In this document: in pieces, positions 32,695 through 41,387 of the stretch
Numbering within the stretch: the stretch's first letter is position 1
Layout of the letters: every line of letters begins with the position of its first letter
Assembly (NCBI RefSeq): GCF_030246845.1
Contig: NZ_CP126889.1
Span: 372,001-436,000, forward strand
Source: Enhydrobacter sp.
Lineage (GTDB): Bacteria > Pseudomonadota > Alphaproteobacteria > Reyranellales > Reyranellaceae
Reading direction: 5' to 3'
DNA length: 64,000 nucleotides
Made by a program: the position numbers and the translations under genes
The notes under the pieces: model-generated
The model's database searches: none
The model's input: the letters and a program-made list of their open reading frames with translations, nothing else
What the model was told of the DNA's origin: nothing

Positions 32695-34497
32695 ATGGCC
32701 GGCCTGGACCAAATCTACACATTCAAGGATGCGCTGATCGTGCTCGGCACGGCGGCTGTCGTGGCGCCCATCATGCCGCGCCTGAAGGTGAGCCCGGTGC
32801 TGGGCTATCTCGCCGTGGGCGTGCTGCTGGGACCCTATGGCCTCGGACGCCTGGCCGAGCGCTCCCGTCTGCTGGACTGGCTCACCGTCACGGGCGAACG
32901 GCAGATCGACTTCATCGGCGATCTCGGCGTCGTCTTCCTGCTGTTCTTCATCGGGCTCGAGCTGTCGCTGCGCCGGCTCGTCACCATGCGTCGCCTCGTG
33001 TTCGGCCTGGGCGGCCTGCAGATCGTCCTCACCACGGCGGCGGCGAGCCTGATCGCGCTGTGGCTCGGCCAGCCGCCGGCCGCCGCTCTGGTGATCGGCG
33101 CCTGCCTCGCCCTCTCCTCGACCGCCATCGTCATGGAGTTGCTGTCGGGCCAGCGCCGCATGATGTCGGGCACCGGCCGCACCAGCTTCGCCATCCTGCT
33201 GGCGCAGGATCTCGCCGTGGTGCCGCTGTTGCTGCTGATCGGCGCACTGGGTGGTCAGGAGCAGGATGGCTCGGTGTGGAAAGGCATCGGGCTGGCGCTG
33301 GGCGAAGCCGCGCTCGCGGTGGTGGCGATCGCCGTCGTCGGCCGGCTGGTGCTGCGGCCGCTGTTTCGCCTCGCCGCCGGCAGCGAGAATCCGGAATTCT
33401 TCATGGCGGCGACGCTGCTCGTGGCGGTGAGCGCGGGCGTGGTCGCCGGCGCCGCCGGCCTGTCGATGGCGCTGGGCGCCTTCATCGCGGGCCTGCTGCT
33501 GGCGGAGACGGAATATCGCCGCGCCGTCGAGGCGACGATCGACCCGTTCCGCGGTCTGCTGCTCGGCGTGTTCTTCTTCTCGGTCGGCATGCATATCGAC
33601 CTCGGTGTCATCTGGCACCAGCCGCTCCTGGTGGTCGCCGGCGTCCTCGGCATGCTGCTGCTGAAGGGCGTGATCATCGCGCCGCTGTGCCGGCTGTTCG
33701 GCCTGCCCTGGGCCGCCGGTGCGGAGATCGGCTTGTTGCTGGGGCCCGGCGGCGAGTTCGCCTTCATCGGCATCGGCCTCGCGGTCGTCTACCGGCTCGT
33801 GGAGACCGACATCGCCGGCGGCACGCTGGCCGTGGTTTCCCTCACCATGGCCCTGCTGCCCCTGATCGGCATCGTCGGCCGCAGCCTTTCACGGCGGCTC
33901 GAGGCCAAGGCCAAGGGCATGGCGGACGCCGTCCTGCCGCCGGAAGACCATGTACGGCGCGTGATCGTGGTGGGCCACGGCCGGGTCGGGCAGCTCGTCT
34001 GCGGCCTGCTCGAGGAGCATGCCGTCCCCTATCTCGCGACCGACCGCGACGCCGCGCTGGTCGAGCGCTGGCGCGCGCGCGGCCGGCCGATCTACTACGG
34101 CGACGCCGGCGACTCGCACTATCTGCGGCGCTGCGGCATCGACGAGGCGGCGGGCGTCATCGTCACCCTCGACACGGCGGTGGTCGACGATGTCGTGCGG
34201 GCGGTGCGGGCACGCCGGCCCGACGTGATGATCGTGGCGCGCGCGCACGATGCCCAGCATGCCCGCCATCTCTATACGCTCAAGGTCACCGACGCGGTGC
34301 CCGAGACGATCGAGGCGAGTCTGCTGCTGGCCGAATCGGCGCTGATCGGGCTGGGCGTGCCGATGGGCGCCGTCATCGCCTCGATCCACGAGCGGCGCGA
34401 GCAGATCCGCAACGAGCTGCAGGCCGCCGCCGGAGGGCCCGCCTCGTTGCGGGCGCGGGTGCGCCGCGCACGGCGCGAACGGTCGCAGCGGACATGA
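32695..34497 (+). CDS. CPA2-family monovalent cation:proton antiporter (Kef-like) with RCK domain
   Basis: The 600-residue protein has about twelve transmembrane segments. LGYLAVGVLLGPYGLGR is near residue 35, FLLFFIGLELSLRRL near 80 and LALSSTAIVMELLSG near 140. LLGPGGEFAFIGIGLAVVY near 350 is the conserved core. The C-terminal cytoplasmic TrkA-N/RCK domain (RRVIVVGHGRVGQLVCGLLEE, then TDRDAALVERWRARGRP) binds a nucleotide for gating. It should exchange K+ or Na+ for H+. The start is placed at MAGLDQIY where homology begins. The EEP-family gene follows after 7 bp and is likely cotranscribed. Confidence 0.9.
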   Translation: MAGLDQIYTFKDALIVLGTAAVVAPIMPRLKVSPVLGYLAVGVLLGPYGLGRLAERSRLLDWLTVTGERQIDFIGDLGVVFLLFFIGLELSLRRLVTMRRLVFGLGGLQIVLTTAAASLIALWLGQPPAAALVIGACLALSSTAIVMELLSGQRRMMSGTGRTSFAILLAQDLAVVPLLLLIGALGGQEQDGSVWKGIGLALGEAALAVVAIAVVGRLVLRPLFRLAAGSENPEFFMAATLLVAVSAGVVAGAAGLSMALGAFIAGLLLAETEYRRAVEATIDPFRGLLLGVFFFSVGMHIDLGVIWHQPLLVVAGVLGMLLLKGVIIAPLCRLFGLPWAAGAEIGLLLGPGGEFAFIGIGLAVVYRLVETDIAGGTLAVVSLTMALLPLIGIVGRSLSRRLEAKAKGMADAVLPPEDHVRRVIVVGHGRVGQLVCGLLEEHAVPYLATDRDAALVERWRARGRPIYYGDAGDSHYLRRCGIDEAAGVIVTLDTAVVDDVVRAVRARRPDVMIVARAHDAQHARHLYTLKVTDAVPETIEASLLLAESALIGLGVPMGAVIASIHERREQIRNELQAAAGGPASLRARVRRARRERSQRT

Positions 34498-34504
34498 GGA
34501 AGCG

Positions 34505-35182
34505 GTGAGGATCATCAGCTGGAACCTGCTGCGGCTCGAAGGGGCGGCGGTGCACGATGTCGCGGCGCTTCTCGAGCGCGAGCGGCCCGACCTCCTTCTG
34601 ATGCAGGAGGTGACCCCGCACCTCGACGCGCTGCCCTCGCTGGTGCAGGGCCACTATCACCGCCTGCCCTGGCCCGGCCGCATCCACGGTCTCGCCGCCT
34701 GGAGCCGACACAATTTCGCGACGCCGCACGTACTCGCCCTGCCGGCCTCGCCGCTGCCCGGCCGCCTGCCGCGGCGACGCACCCAGATCGTGAAGGTGGG
34801 CGACATCACCTTCGCCAACGTCCATCTTTCGCACGGCCAGCTCCTGAACCGCCGCCAGCTGCTGCGCATCGCCGCGGCCCTGCGCGGCGGGCCGTCGGCC
34901 ATCGTCGGCGACTACAACGCGGTGGGACCGACGCCGATTCCCGGCTTCAACGACGTCGGCCCACGCGAGCCGACCCATTTCGGCGGCGACGTGCTGCCCT
35001 TCCGGCTCGACCGCTGCCTGATCCACGGTCTCACCTGCACCTTCACGACGACGCTCGACTTCGGCCCGTCCGACCACAAGCCGATCGTGCTCGACCTGCA
35101 GGTCGCCCAGGCCCGCCTTCGCCGCCGCCCCATCCACCGCATGCGCCGCCGCCTCGTGAAGATCCGCGCGGCGCTGCGGTGA
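34505..35182 (+). CDS. Endonuclease/exonuclease/phosphatase (EEP) family protein
   Basis: The 225-residue protein has MRIISWNLLRLEGAAVHDV (Asn of motif I), ERPDLLLMQEVTP (catalytic Glu), VHLSHGQ, IVGDYNAVGP (Asp-x-Asn) and LDFGPSDHKPIVLDL (SDH motif). All metal and catalytic residues of the exonuclease III/DNase I/phosphodiesterase fold are present. Substrate could be DNA, lipid or nucleotide. GTG start, separated by 7 bp from the antiporter stop; translation is probably coupled. Confidence 0.85.
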   Translation: MRIISWNLLRLEGAAVHDVAALLERERPDLLLMQEVTPHLDALPSLVQGHYHRLPWPGRIHGLAAWSRHNFATPHVLALPASPLPGRLPRRRTQIVKVGDITFANVHLSHGQLLNRRQLLRIAAALRGGPSAIVGDYNAVGPTPIPGFNDVGPREPTHFGGDVLPFRLDRCLIHGLTCTFTTTLDFGPSDHKPIVLDLQVAQARLRRRPIHRMRRRLVKIRAALR

Positions 35183-35187
35183 CGGTG

Positions 35188-35209
35188 GCGAGCCGGAGGC
35201 TCGCGGTCC
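35188..35209. repeat. GCGAGCC/GGCTCGC hairpin, second copy of a repeat inside selA
   Basis: GCGAGCC GGA GGCTCGC forms a perfect 7-bp stem. The whole 22 bp, including the following GGTCC, is identical to a stretch in the last codons of selA (12986-13007). It lies between two converging genes, where it could act as a transcription stop. Confidence 0.7.
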
Positions 35210-35217
35210 AGAAGAGA

Positions 35218-36630
35218 TCACAGATACGGCTGCAGCAGCCTTGCGGCGCTGTTGCGCAGGCGGAGCAGCAGGGGATCGGCGTCGAGGGCGGCAAGATCGA
35301 GGCGGGCGCCGGTGTGCGTCGCTTGCGCGAGGCGCTGAGCGAACTCGGGATCCTGGATCTCGACATTGAGCTCGAAGTTCAGCCGGAAGCTGCGCGTGTC
35401 CCAGTTGGCGCTGCCGATCAGCGACCAGGTATCGTCGATCGTCATCAGCTTTGAATGGTCGAACGGCGGCGGCAGCAGCCAGATGCGGCAGCCCGCCTCG
35501 AGCAGGTTGCGCATCGGCACGCGCCGCGCCCAGTCGAGCACGATGTGATTGGACTGCTCCGGCACCACGATATCGACCGTGATGCCGCGCATGGCGGCAA
35601 GCCCCAGCGCCGTCGTCAGCACCTCGGGCGGCAGGAAATAGGGCGTGACCACACGTATAGAATGGCGGGCGCAGGAGATCGCGTGCAGCGCCACGAACTC
35701 GATCTGCTCGAGATCCTCGTCCGGCCCAGACGTGATGGCGCGCGCGACCACCTTGCCGGCCGCCTCGAGGTCGGGGAACCAGTCTTCGTTCAGGAGCTTC
35801 TCGCCGGTCGTGAACAGCCAGTCGTCGGCGAACGCCTCGGCAAGCTGCTCCACGACCGGCCCTTCGATACGAAAGTGCGTGTCGCGCACCGGATGCGGCG
35901 GCTTCGACGCCAGCAGGTTCTCGCGGCCGATATTGATGCCGCCGACGAAGGCGGAGCGGCCGTCGACCACCATGAGCTTGCGGTGGTTGCGCAGGTTCAG
36001 GAACGGCATCCGCCAGGGGAAGTAAGAGTGGAGGAAGCGCGCCACCGGCACGCCGGAGGTGCGCAGTCGCTCGTAGGCGGCGTTGTAAAAATAGCCGCTG
36101 CCGATGCCGTCCAGCAGCACGCGCACCTGCACGCCGCGATCCTTGGCGCGCGCCAGGGCATCGATGAAGGGCCGGCCGGCGAGATCGTCCCGGAAGATAT
36201 AGCTGGCGAGCCCGATGCTGCGCCGCGCGCCCTCGATCGCCTGCAGCATCGCCGGATAGGTCTCGTCGCCGTTGCGCAACAGCTCGGCGCTGTTGCCCGA
36301 TTCGGCGGAGAGGCCGGTGAGTCGGCCGATCGCGTATTCGAGCGGCGTCAGCGGATCGGCCGCCGGATCGCCGGGCGCGGTCTGATCGATCACGAAGAGA
36401 CGCGAGCGCTCGCGCCGGAGCCGCCGGGCGCGCCGTTTCACGCGGTTCACGCCCATGGCGAAATAGAGCAGGCCGCCGATGAAGGGCGAGAGCCAGGCGA
36501 TCCCCATCCAGGAGATCGCCGCGCCGACGTTGCGCTTGTAGAGCAGGACGTGGACCGTCACCCAGGCCGCGATGACGACGTGCGCCAGCGCGGCCGCTTC
36601 GGTGATGAGCCAGACCAGGTGGGCGGTCAC
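35218..36630 (-). CDS. cls: Cardiolipin synthase (phospholipase D family)
   Basis: The 470-residue protein starts with two membrane segments (ITEAAALAHVVIAAWVTVHVLLY, GIAWLSPFIGGLLYFAMG) followed by two phospholipase D domains. Both HKD motifs are complete: HRKLMVVDGRSAFVGG near residue 220 and HSKLMTIDDTWSLIGSANWD near 400. It joins two phosphatidylglycerols to cardiolipin at the inner membrane. It converges on the EEP-family gene; no operon partner beyond the following aminotransferase gene, which ends 20 bp before its start. Confidence 0.92.
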   Translation of the reverse strand: MTAHLVWLITEAAALAHVVIAAWVTVHVLLYKRNVGAAISWMGIAWLSPFIGGLLYFAMGVNRVKRRARRLRRERSRLFVIDQTAPGDPAADPLTPLEYAIGRLTGLSAESGNSAELLRNGDETYPAMLQAIEGARRSIGLASYIFRDDLAGRPFIDALARAKDRGVQVRVLLDGIGSGYFYNAAYERLRTSGVPVARFLHSYFPWRMPFLNLRNHRKLMVVDGRSAFVGGINIGRENLLASKPPHPVRDTHFRIEGPVVEQLAEAFADDWLFTTGEKLLNEDWFPDLEAAGKVVARAITSGPDEDLEQIEFVALHAISCARHSIRVVTPYFLPPEVLTTALGLAAMRGITVDIVVPEQSNHIVLDWARRVPMRNLLEAGCRIWLLPPPFDHSKLMTIDDTWSLIGSANWDTRSFRLNFELNVEIQDPEFAQRLAQATHTGARLDLAALDADPLLLRLRNSAARLLQPYL

Positions 36631-36649
36631 ACGTCCACCGCGAGAGAGC

Positions 36650-37978
36650 TCAGGCGGTCGCCTTGATGGCCTTGCCGGTGATCTCGATGATCTCGTCGAT
36701 CTGGTTCTTCTCGACGATCAGCGGCGGCGACATGGCGATGCAGTCGCCGGTCTGGCGCACCATGAGGCCGAGCTCGAACGCCTTGACGAACGTGTCGTAA
36801 CCCCGCGCGGCCGGCGCATCCTTGCGCGGCTCGAGGTCGATGCCGGCGGCGAGGCCGAGATTGCGGATGTCGGTGATGCCGGGCCCCTTCAGCGAATGCA
36901 CGCCGTCCTCCCAGTATTTGGAGAGGTCGGCGGCGCGCTGGAACAGGCCGTCGTTCTTGTAGATGTCGAGCACCGCAGAGGCCGCCGCGCAGGCCAGCGG
37001 ATGGGCCGAGTAGGTATAGCCGTGGAACAGCTCGACCGCGTTCTCCGGTCCGTTCATCAACCCGTCGTAGACGTGCTTGCGGACGAACACGCCGCCCATC
37101 GGCACGGTCGCGTTGGAGATGCCCTTGGCGACCGTCATCAGATCGGGGATGACGCCGAAATACTCGGCGGCGAAGCCGGTGCCGAGGCGTCCGAAGCCGG
37201 TGATGACCTCGTCGAAGATCAGCAGGATGCCGTGCCTGTCGCAGATCTCGCGCAGGCGCTTGAGGTAGCCCCTGGGCGGCGGCAGGTAGCCGGTCGAGCC
37301 GGCGCAGGGCTCGACGATGACGGCGGCTATGTTGGAGGCATCGTGCAGCGCCACGATGCGCTCGAGCTCGTCGGCAAGCTCGACGCCGTGCTCGGGCTCG
37401 CCGCGCGAGAAGGCGTTGCGCTTGAGATCGTGCGTATGCGGCAGGTGGTCGACCCCCGGCAGCATGGCGCCGAACCATTTGCGGTTGTTGACCATGCCGC
37501 CCACCGAGATGCCGCCGAAGCCGACCCCGTGATAGCCGCGCTCGCGGCCGATGAAGCGGGTGCGCGTGCCCTGGCCGCGCGCGCGCTGGAAGGCGAGCGC
37601 GATCTTGAGCGCGGAGTCCACGGCCTCGGAGCCGGAGTTGCAGTAGAAGGCGTGGTTCAGGTCGCCCGGCAGCATCGCGGCATGCCGCGCCGCGAGCTCG
37701 AACGACTTCGGATGCCCCATCTGGAACGAGGGCGCGTAGTCCATCTCGTCGAGCTGCTTCACGATCGCGGCCTTGATCTCCTCGCGGCCGTGGCCGGCAT
37801 TGACGCACCAGAGGCCGGCCGTGCCGTCGATCACCTTGCGGCCGTCCGGCGTCCAGTAGTGCACGCCCTTGGCCTTCGCCAGAAGCCGCGGGTTCTTCTT
37901 GAACTGCCGGTTCGCGGTGAACGGCATGAAGAAGGCATCGAGGTTGTTGGCGGTGGGCTTGGTGCTGGGCGAGGGCAT
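36650..37978 (-). CDS. Class III aminotransferase (omega-amino acid:pyruvate type)
   Basis: The 442-residue PLP enzyme has NSGSEAVDSALKIALAFQRA near residue 115 and EPCAGSTGYLPPPRGYLKRL near 223. ILLIFDEVITGFGRLGTGFA near 253 and TVAKGISNATVPMGGVFV near 282 contain the aspartate and cofactor lysine. FMPFTANRQFKKNPRLLAKA at the N-terminus is typical of beta-alanine/taurine/omega-amino acid:pyruvate aminotransferases. It follows the acetyltransferase-AcuI-IclR run in the same direction after 106 bp, so it may be part of that catabolic locus, but this is inference. Confidence 0.9.
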   Translation of the reverse strand: MPSPSTKPTANNLDAFFMPFTANRQFKKNPRLLAKAKGVHYWTPDGRKVIDGTAGLWCVNAGHGREEIKAAIVKQLDEMDYAPSFQMGHPKSFELAARHAAMLPGDLNHAFYCNSGSEAVDSALKIALAFQRARGQGTRTRFIGRERGYHGVGFGGISVGGMVNNRKWFGAMLPGVDHLPHTHDLKRNAFSRGEPEHGVELADELERIVALHDASNIAAVIVEPCAGSTGYLPPPRGYLKRLREICDRHGILLIFDEVITGFGRLGTGFAAEYFGVIPDLMTVAKGISNATVPMGGVFVRKHVYDGLMNGPENAVELFHGYTYSAHPLACAAASAVLDIYKNDGLFQRAADLSKYWEDGVHSLKGPGITDIRNLGLAAGIDLEPRKDAPAARGYDTFVKAFELGLMVRQTGDCIAMSPPLIVEKNQIDEIIEITGKAIKATA

Positions 37979-38084
37979 GATGAAACCTTTGCAGAGGATC
38001 GACCTGAATTAATCTATCACCTGTCCACGCCGGCGGCCACGCGCCGCCTTCATTCTCCTTTGAGAATTTCTGGGGCCTTGCGCG

Positions 38085-38558
38085 TCAATCGCGAAACGGC
38101 GGGATGTCGAAGTGCAGCACCTGCTCGCGTACGCCGAGCTTCTCGTACAAGGCCACCGCCGGATCGTCGCCATAGTCGGCCTGCACGAAGACGACCCAAG
38201 CCTGGCGCATGGTCGCGATGGTCCGCAGGCGCTCGATCAGAGCGGTGGCTATGCCGCGTCTGCGATGCGGCTCCGAAACCGCCAGGTCGTAAATGTAGAT
38301 CTCGCGTCGGGCTCTTTCGAACTTGTCGAGTTCATAGGCGACCAAACCGCCCACCACCGCTCCGTCGGCCAGCGCAACAAGGGCGATGACGTGATCCTTG
38401 CCCAGCAGGTCCCGCAGGTAGGTCTCGCCCGGCGGCGCGCTGCCGTAGGTCTCCGGGTCACCGAAGGCCTCGCCGAACAAGGCGTTGAGCTCGCGAAGGC
38501 GCGGCGCTTCCGATGGCGTCAGACGGCAGATCTCGACGGGCTCGCGCATGCGTCGCAT
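38085..38558 (-). CDS. AAC(3)-I-like GNAT acetyltransferase
   Basis: The 157-residue protein resembles the aminoglycoside 3-N-acetyltransferase type I family along its whole length: LNALFGEAFGDPETYG, YLRDLLGKDHVIALVALADG, YELDKFERARREIYIYDLAV, PHRRRGIATALIERL (acetyl-CoA binding) and QADYGDDPAVALYEKLGVRE. Chromosomal members are common in soil and aquatic proteobacteria and their effect on resistance is untested here. The ATG at 38558 follows a GTGAGGG site; an upstream ATG at 38576 would overlap the acuI stop by 14 bp. Either way it is translationally close to acuI and part of the same transcript. Confidence 0.85.
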   Translation of the reverse strand: MRRMREPVEICRLTPSEAPRLRELNALFGEAFGDPETYGSAPPGETYLRDLLGKDHVIALVALADGAVVGGLVAYELDKFERARREIYIYDLAVSEPHRRRGIATALIERLRTIATMRQAWVVFVQADYGDDPAVALYEKLGVREQVLHFDIPPFRD

Positions 38559-38562
38559 GCCC

Positions 38563-39555
38563 TCACTTGTCGACATCGATCACCACGCGGCCCCTCACCT
38601 CGCCTTTCAGGATCTTCGGCGCCAGCCTCATCAGGTCGGAAAGGCCGGCCTCGCTCACCGTGCTGTCGAGCTTGTCGAGCGGCAGGTCGCCCGCGAGCCT
38701 GCGCCATGCCTCCTCGCGCGGCGCCTTGGGCAGCATCACCGAGTCGATGCCGTAGACGGTCACGCCGCGCAGGATGAAGGGCAGGATCGAGCCCGGAAAG
38801 GCCGCGCCGCCGGCCAGGCCGCACACTGCCGCCGCACCGCCATACTTCAGTTGCGAAAGCGCGCGCGCGAACATCACGCCCGATACCGTGTCGACGATAC
38901 CGGCATAGCGCTCGGACAGCAGCGGCCGGTCAGGAGCGTCGGTCAGCTCCTTGCGGTCGATGATGGTCGCGGCTCCCAGCGACTGCAGATAGGCCGCCTC
39001 CTGCGGCCGGCCGGTGGCGGCCACCACCTGGTAGCCGAGCCGCGCTAGGATCGCGACCGCGATAGAGCCCACGCCGCCCGCAGCGCCCGTCACCAGCACC
39101 TCGCCCGATTCCGGGCGCACGCCGTGCTTCTGCAGGGCCATCACGCAGAGCATCGAGGTATAGCCCGCCGTGCCGATCGCCATCGCGCGCTTGGTGGAAA
39201 GAGCAGATGGCAGCTTCACCAGCCAGTCGCCCTTGACCCGCGCCTTCGTGGCATAGCCGCCCCAATGCAGCTCGCCGACGCGCCAGCCGTTCAGCACCAC
39301 CTTGTCGCCGGGCTTGAAGCCGGGATTGCCGGATGCCTCTACGGTGCCGGCGAAATCGATGCCGCCGACATGCGGCCATATCTTCACCAGCCCGCCGCCG
39401 GTGGTCAGCACCAGCCCGTCCTTGTAGTTCAGTGTCGAATATTCGACCGCGACGGTGACGTCGCCCGCGGGCAGCCGGCTGTCCTCCAAGGTCTCGATGG
39501 CCCCGCTCACCTTGCGGTCGGCTCCCTGGCTCAGAACAAGCGCGCGAAACGACAT
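38563..39555 (-). CDS. acuI: Acrylyl-CoA reductase (NADPH) AcuI/YhdH
   Basis: The 330-residue MDR enzyme reduces acryloyl-CoA to propionyl-CoA, a detoxifying step. EYSTLNYKDGLVLTTGGG is near residue 38, HVGGIDFAGTV near 66 and NGWRVGELHWGGYATKARVK near 94. VLVTGAAGGVGSIAVAILARLG near 149 is the nucleotide-binding motif. These are the typical AcuI/YhdH signatures. AAGGAG precedes the ATG. It lies 47 bp downstream of the IclR gene and just upstream of the acetyltransferase. Its presence beside IclR and TauD genes hints that the pathway releases an acryloyl- or propionyl-type product. Confidence 0.9.
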   Translation of the reverse strand: MSFRALVLSQGADRKVSGAIETLEDSRLPAGDVTVAVEYSTLNYKDGLVLTTGGGLVKIWPHVGGIDFAGTVEASGNPGFKPGDKVVLNGWRVGELHWGGYATKARVKGDWLVKLPSALSTKRAMAIGTAGYTSMLCVMALQKHGVRPESGEVLVTGAAGGVGSIAVAILARLGYQVVAATGRPQEAAYLQSLGAATIIDRKELTDAPDRPLLSERYAGIVDTVSGVMFARALSQLKYGGAAAVCGLAGGAAFPGSILPFILRGVTVYGIDSVMLPKAPREEAWRRLAGDLPLDKLDSTVSEAGLSDLMRLAPKILKGEVRGRVVIDVDK

Positions 39556-39601
39556 GCGGAACTCCTTCGATAACGCCCGAGCGGCTTCTGCCGGTGTTGT
39601 A

Positions 39602-40357
39602 TCAGCCCGGCAGACGGCGGGCGACATCGCTTGCGATGACGCGCGCAAGGGCCTGAAGCCGCTTCCCGAAACGCTGCCTGACTTCCTCCTCCGTCATCGC
39701 CGACCGCGGAAAGCGGATCGAGAGACTGCCAAGTACGCGCTCGCCGCGGCGGATGGGGACGGCCATGCCGTGCAGGCGGGTCGGTCGCGGCGGCTGGGTG
39801 AAAGCGACGCCGTCGCGCCGCACCCGCGCCAGCACCTCGTCGAGCGCCGCCTCCTGGCGCCGCGTCAGGCCGCCCATGTCGCGCAGGATGGTGCGGCGCT
39901 CCTCGTCCGGGCAGAAGGCCAGCCAGACGCGGCCCAGCGCGCTGATCAGCATCGGCCGGCGCGTGTTGAGCGCCGCACCCTCGAACGACATCGGGCTTTC
40001 CGGCGCGGTCGAGTGACGGATCACGATGGCGCCGAAGCTCAGCGTCGCGAGATAGAGCGGCCAGCCGTGTTCGGCCGTGAACCGGCTCATGTGCGGAATG
40101 GCGGCGTCGACCAGATGATCGACGAAGCGGATCGATTCGGAGAGCCCGAGCACACGGTCGGTGAGCCGATAGCCCTGCTGGCGCGACAGCCGACTGGCAT
40201 AGCCGAGCGCGATCAAGGTCTGCAGCAGACGCACGACCGTCGGCCGCGGCAGGCCGGTTTCGCGCATCAACACGCCGACCGTCGAGCTACGCCGTCGGCT
40301 CAACGCCTCCAGCACCGCGAAACTGCGGCGGACAGGTTCGATGATGGCCGCAGGCAT
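39602..40357 (-). CDS. IclR-family regulator of the divergent TauD/ABC genes
   Basis: The N-terminal winged helix (VRRSFAVLEALSRR, then STVGVLMRETGLPRPTVVRLLQTLIALGY) is followed by the IclR effector domain (HMSRFTAEHGWPLYLATLSFG, then GAALNTRRPMLISALGRVWLAFCP). The start at MPAAIIEPV gives 251 residues and leaves the 17-bp operator palindrome 54 bp upstream; an ATG at 40399 is also possible. A longer GTG frame would place the operator inside the gene and is rejected. It is divergent from the TauD-ABC operon, and the same palindrome recurs before the second TauD gene, so it most likely controls both. Confidence 0.9.
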   Translation of the reverse strand: MPAAIIEPVRRSFAVLEALSRRRSSTVGVLMRETGLPRPTVVRLLQTLIALGYASRLSRQQGYRLTDRVLGLSESIRFVDHLVDAAIPHMSRFTAEHGWPLYLATLSFGAIVIRHSTAPESPMSFEGAALNTRRPMLISALGRVWLAFCPDEERRTILRDMGGLTRRQEAALDEVLARVRRDGVAFTQPPRPTRLHGMAVPIRRGERVLGSLSIRFPRSAMTEEEVRQRFGKRLQALARVIASDVARRLPG

Positions 40358-40410
40358 AGGCGTTCCAGCAAGCTTCCCGTGCCGGATGGTCGCAACCATC
40401 TTGGTACGAT

Positions 40411-40427
40411 AGTCCGTAATACGGACT
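40411..40427. promoter_or_regulatory. Candidate IclR operator 1 (AGTCCGTAATACGGACT)
   Basis: AGTCCGTA and TACGGACT are perfect complements around a single A. It lies between the divergent iclR-like and first TauD genes, 67 bp before the TauD start. A copy differing at one base (AGTCCGTAATGCGGACT) occurs before the second TauD gene at almost the same distance. IclR proteins commonly bind palindromes of this size. Confidence 0.8.
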
Positions 40428-40494
40428 TCGTCGACTTTGTGCGCACCGGCCGGCGCCATCGGCGTACGCTCGACGCAAACGGAGGAAGCGAACG

Positions 40495-41328
40495 ATGGCC
40501 CATCGATCGATCGAGGTGCGCAAGCTCACACCCGCCATCGGCGCGGAGATCTTCGGCGTCGACCTCGGCGGCGATATCAGCAACAGCCAGTTCGAGGCGA
40601 TCCACGACGCGTTGCTGCAACATGTGGTCATTTTCTTTCGCGATCAGAAGATGACCCCGGAGCAGCACAAGGGCTTCGGCCGCCGCTTCGGCAAGCTGCA
40701 CATCCATCCGGCCTCGCCGAGCGTGGTGGAAGGGCATCCCGAAATCCTGGTCATCAAGGCCGACGCGAATTCCAAGCGGGTCGCGGGCGAGGTCTGGCAC
40801 TCGGACGTATCCTGTGACGCCGAGCCGCCGATGGGCTCGATCCTCTACATGCACCAGCCGCCGGAGAATGGCGGCGGCGATACGATGTTCGCCAACATGT
40901 ACCTCGCCTACGAGACGCTGTCGGAGCCAATGAAGCGCTTCCTTGACGGATTGACCGCCGTGCATGACGGCGAGCATGTCTATCGCGGCCGTTACGGCGT
41001 CAACGACGCCAAGAAGGCGTTTCCTCGGTCCGAGCACCCGGTCGTGCGCACGCATCCCGAGACCGACCGCAAGGCACTGTTCGTCAACCGCGGCTTCACG
41101 ACGCGCATCAAGGAGCTGAACCGCAACGAGAGCGACGCCCTGCTGACGATGCTCTACGATCATGCGGAGACGCCGGAGTATCAGTGCCGCTTCAAGTGGC
41201 AGGCGGGATCGGTGGCGTTCTGGGACAATCGCGCGGCAATGCATCACGCGATGTGGGACTACTTCCCGCAGAGCCGGCTTGCCCATCGTGTGACGATCTG
41301 CGGCGACAAGCCGTTCCATCGCGCCTGA
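40495..41328 (+). CDS. TauD/TfdA-family Fe(II)/2-oxoglutarate dioxygenase (first copy)
   Basis: The 277-residue enzyme hydroxylates an organic acid using 2-oxoglutarate and O2. The iron ligands are in EVWHSDVSCDAEPP (His102, Asp104) and AAMHHAMWDYFPQ (a His near 250); LAHRVTICGDKP carries the Arg that binds 2-oxoglutarate. The N-terminus IEVRKLTPAIGAEIFGVDL is typical of the TauD group. CGGAGGAA lies before the ATG. It heads an operon with a five-gene ABC importer of the peptide/nickel type and is divergent from the IclR regulator. The substrate is therefore something imported by that ABC system; taurine and 2,4-D are the known family examples but neither is supported here. Confidence 0.92.
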   Translation: MAHRSIEVRKLTPAIGAEIFGVDLGGDISNSQFEAIHDALLQHVVIFFRDQKMTPEQHKGFGRRFGKLHIHPASPSVVEGHPEILVIKADANSKRVAGEVWHSDVSCDAEPPMGSILYMHQPPENGGGDTMFANMYLAYETLSEPMKRFLDGLTAVHDGEHVYRGRYGVNDAKKAFPRSEHPVVRTHPETDRKALFVNRGFTTRIKELNRNESDALLTMLYDHAETPEYQCRFKWQAGSVAFWDNRAAMHHAMWDYFPQSRLAHRVTICGDKPFHRA

Positions 41329-41387
41329 GCGGCGCGCAAGAGTTGGGCCCGGCACGACATCGCCGGGCCAGGATCAGGGAGGATGAC

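Noticed and set aside
40400-40459. Longer IclR start at a GTG upstream
   Set aside because: It would place the operator palindrome inside the coding sequence and adds residues not seen in the family.
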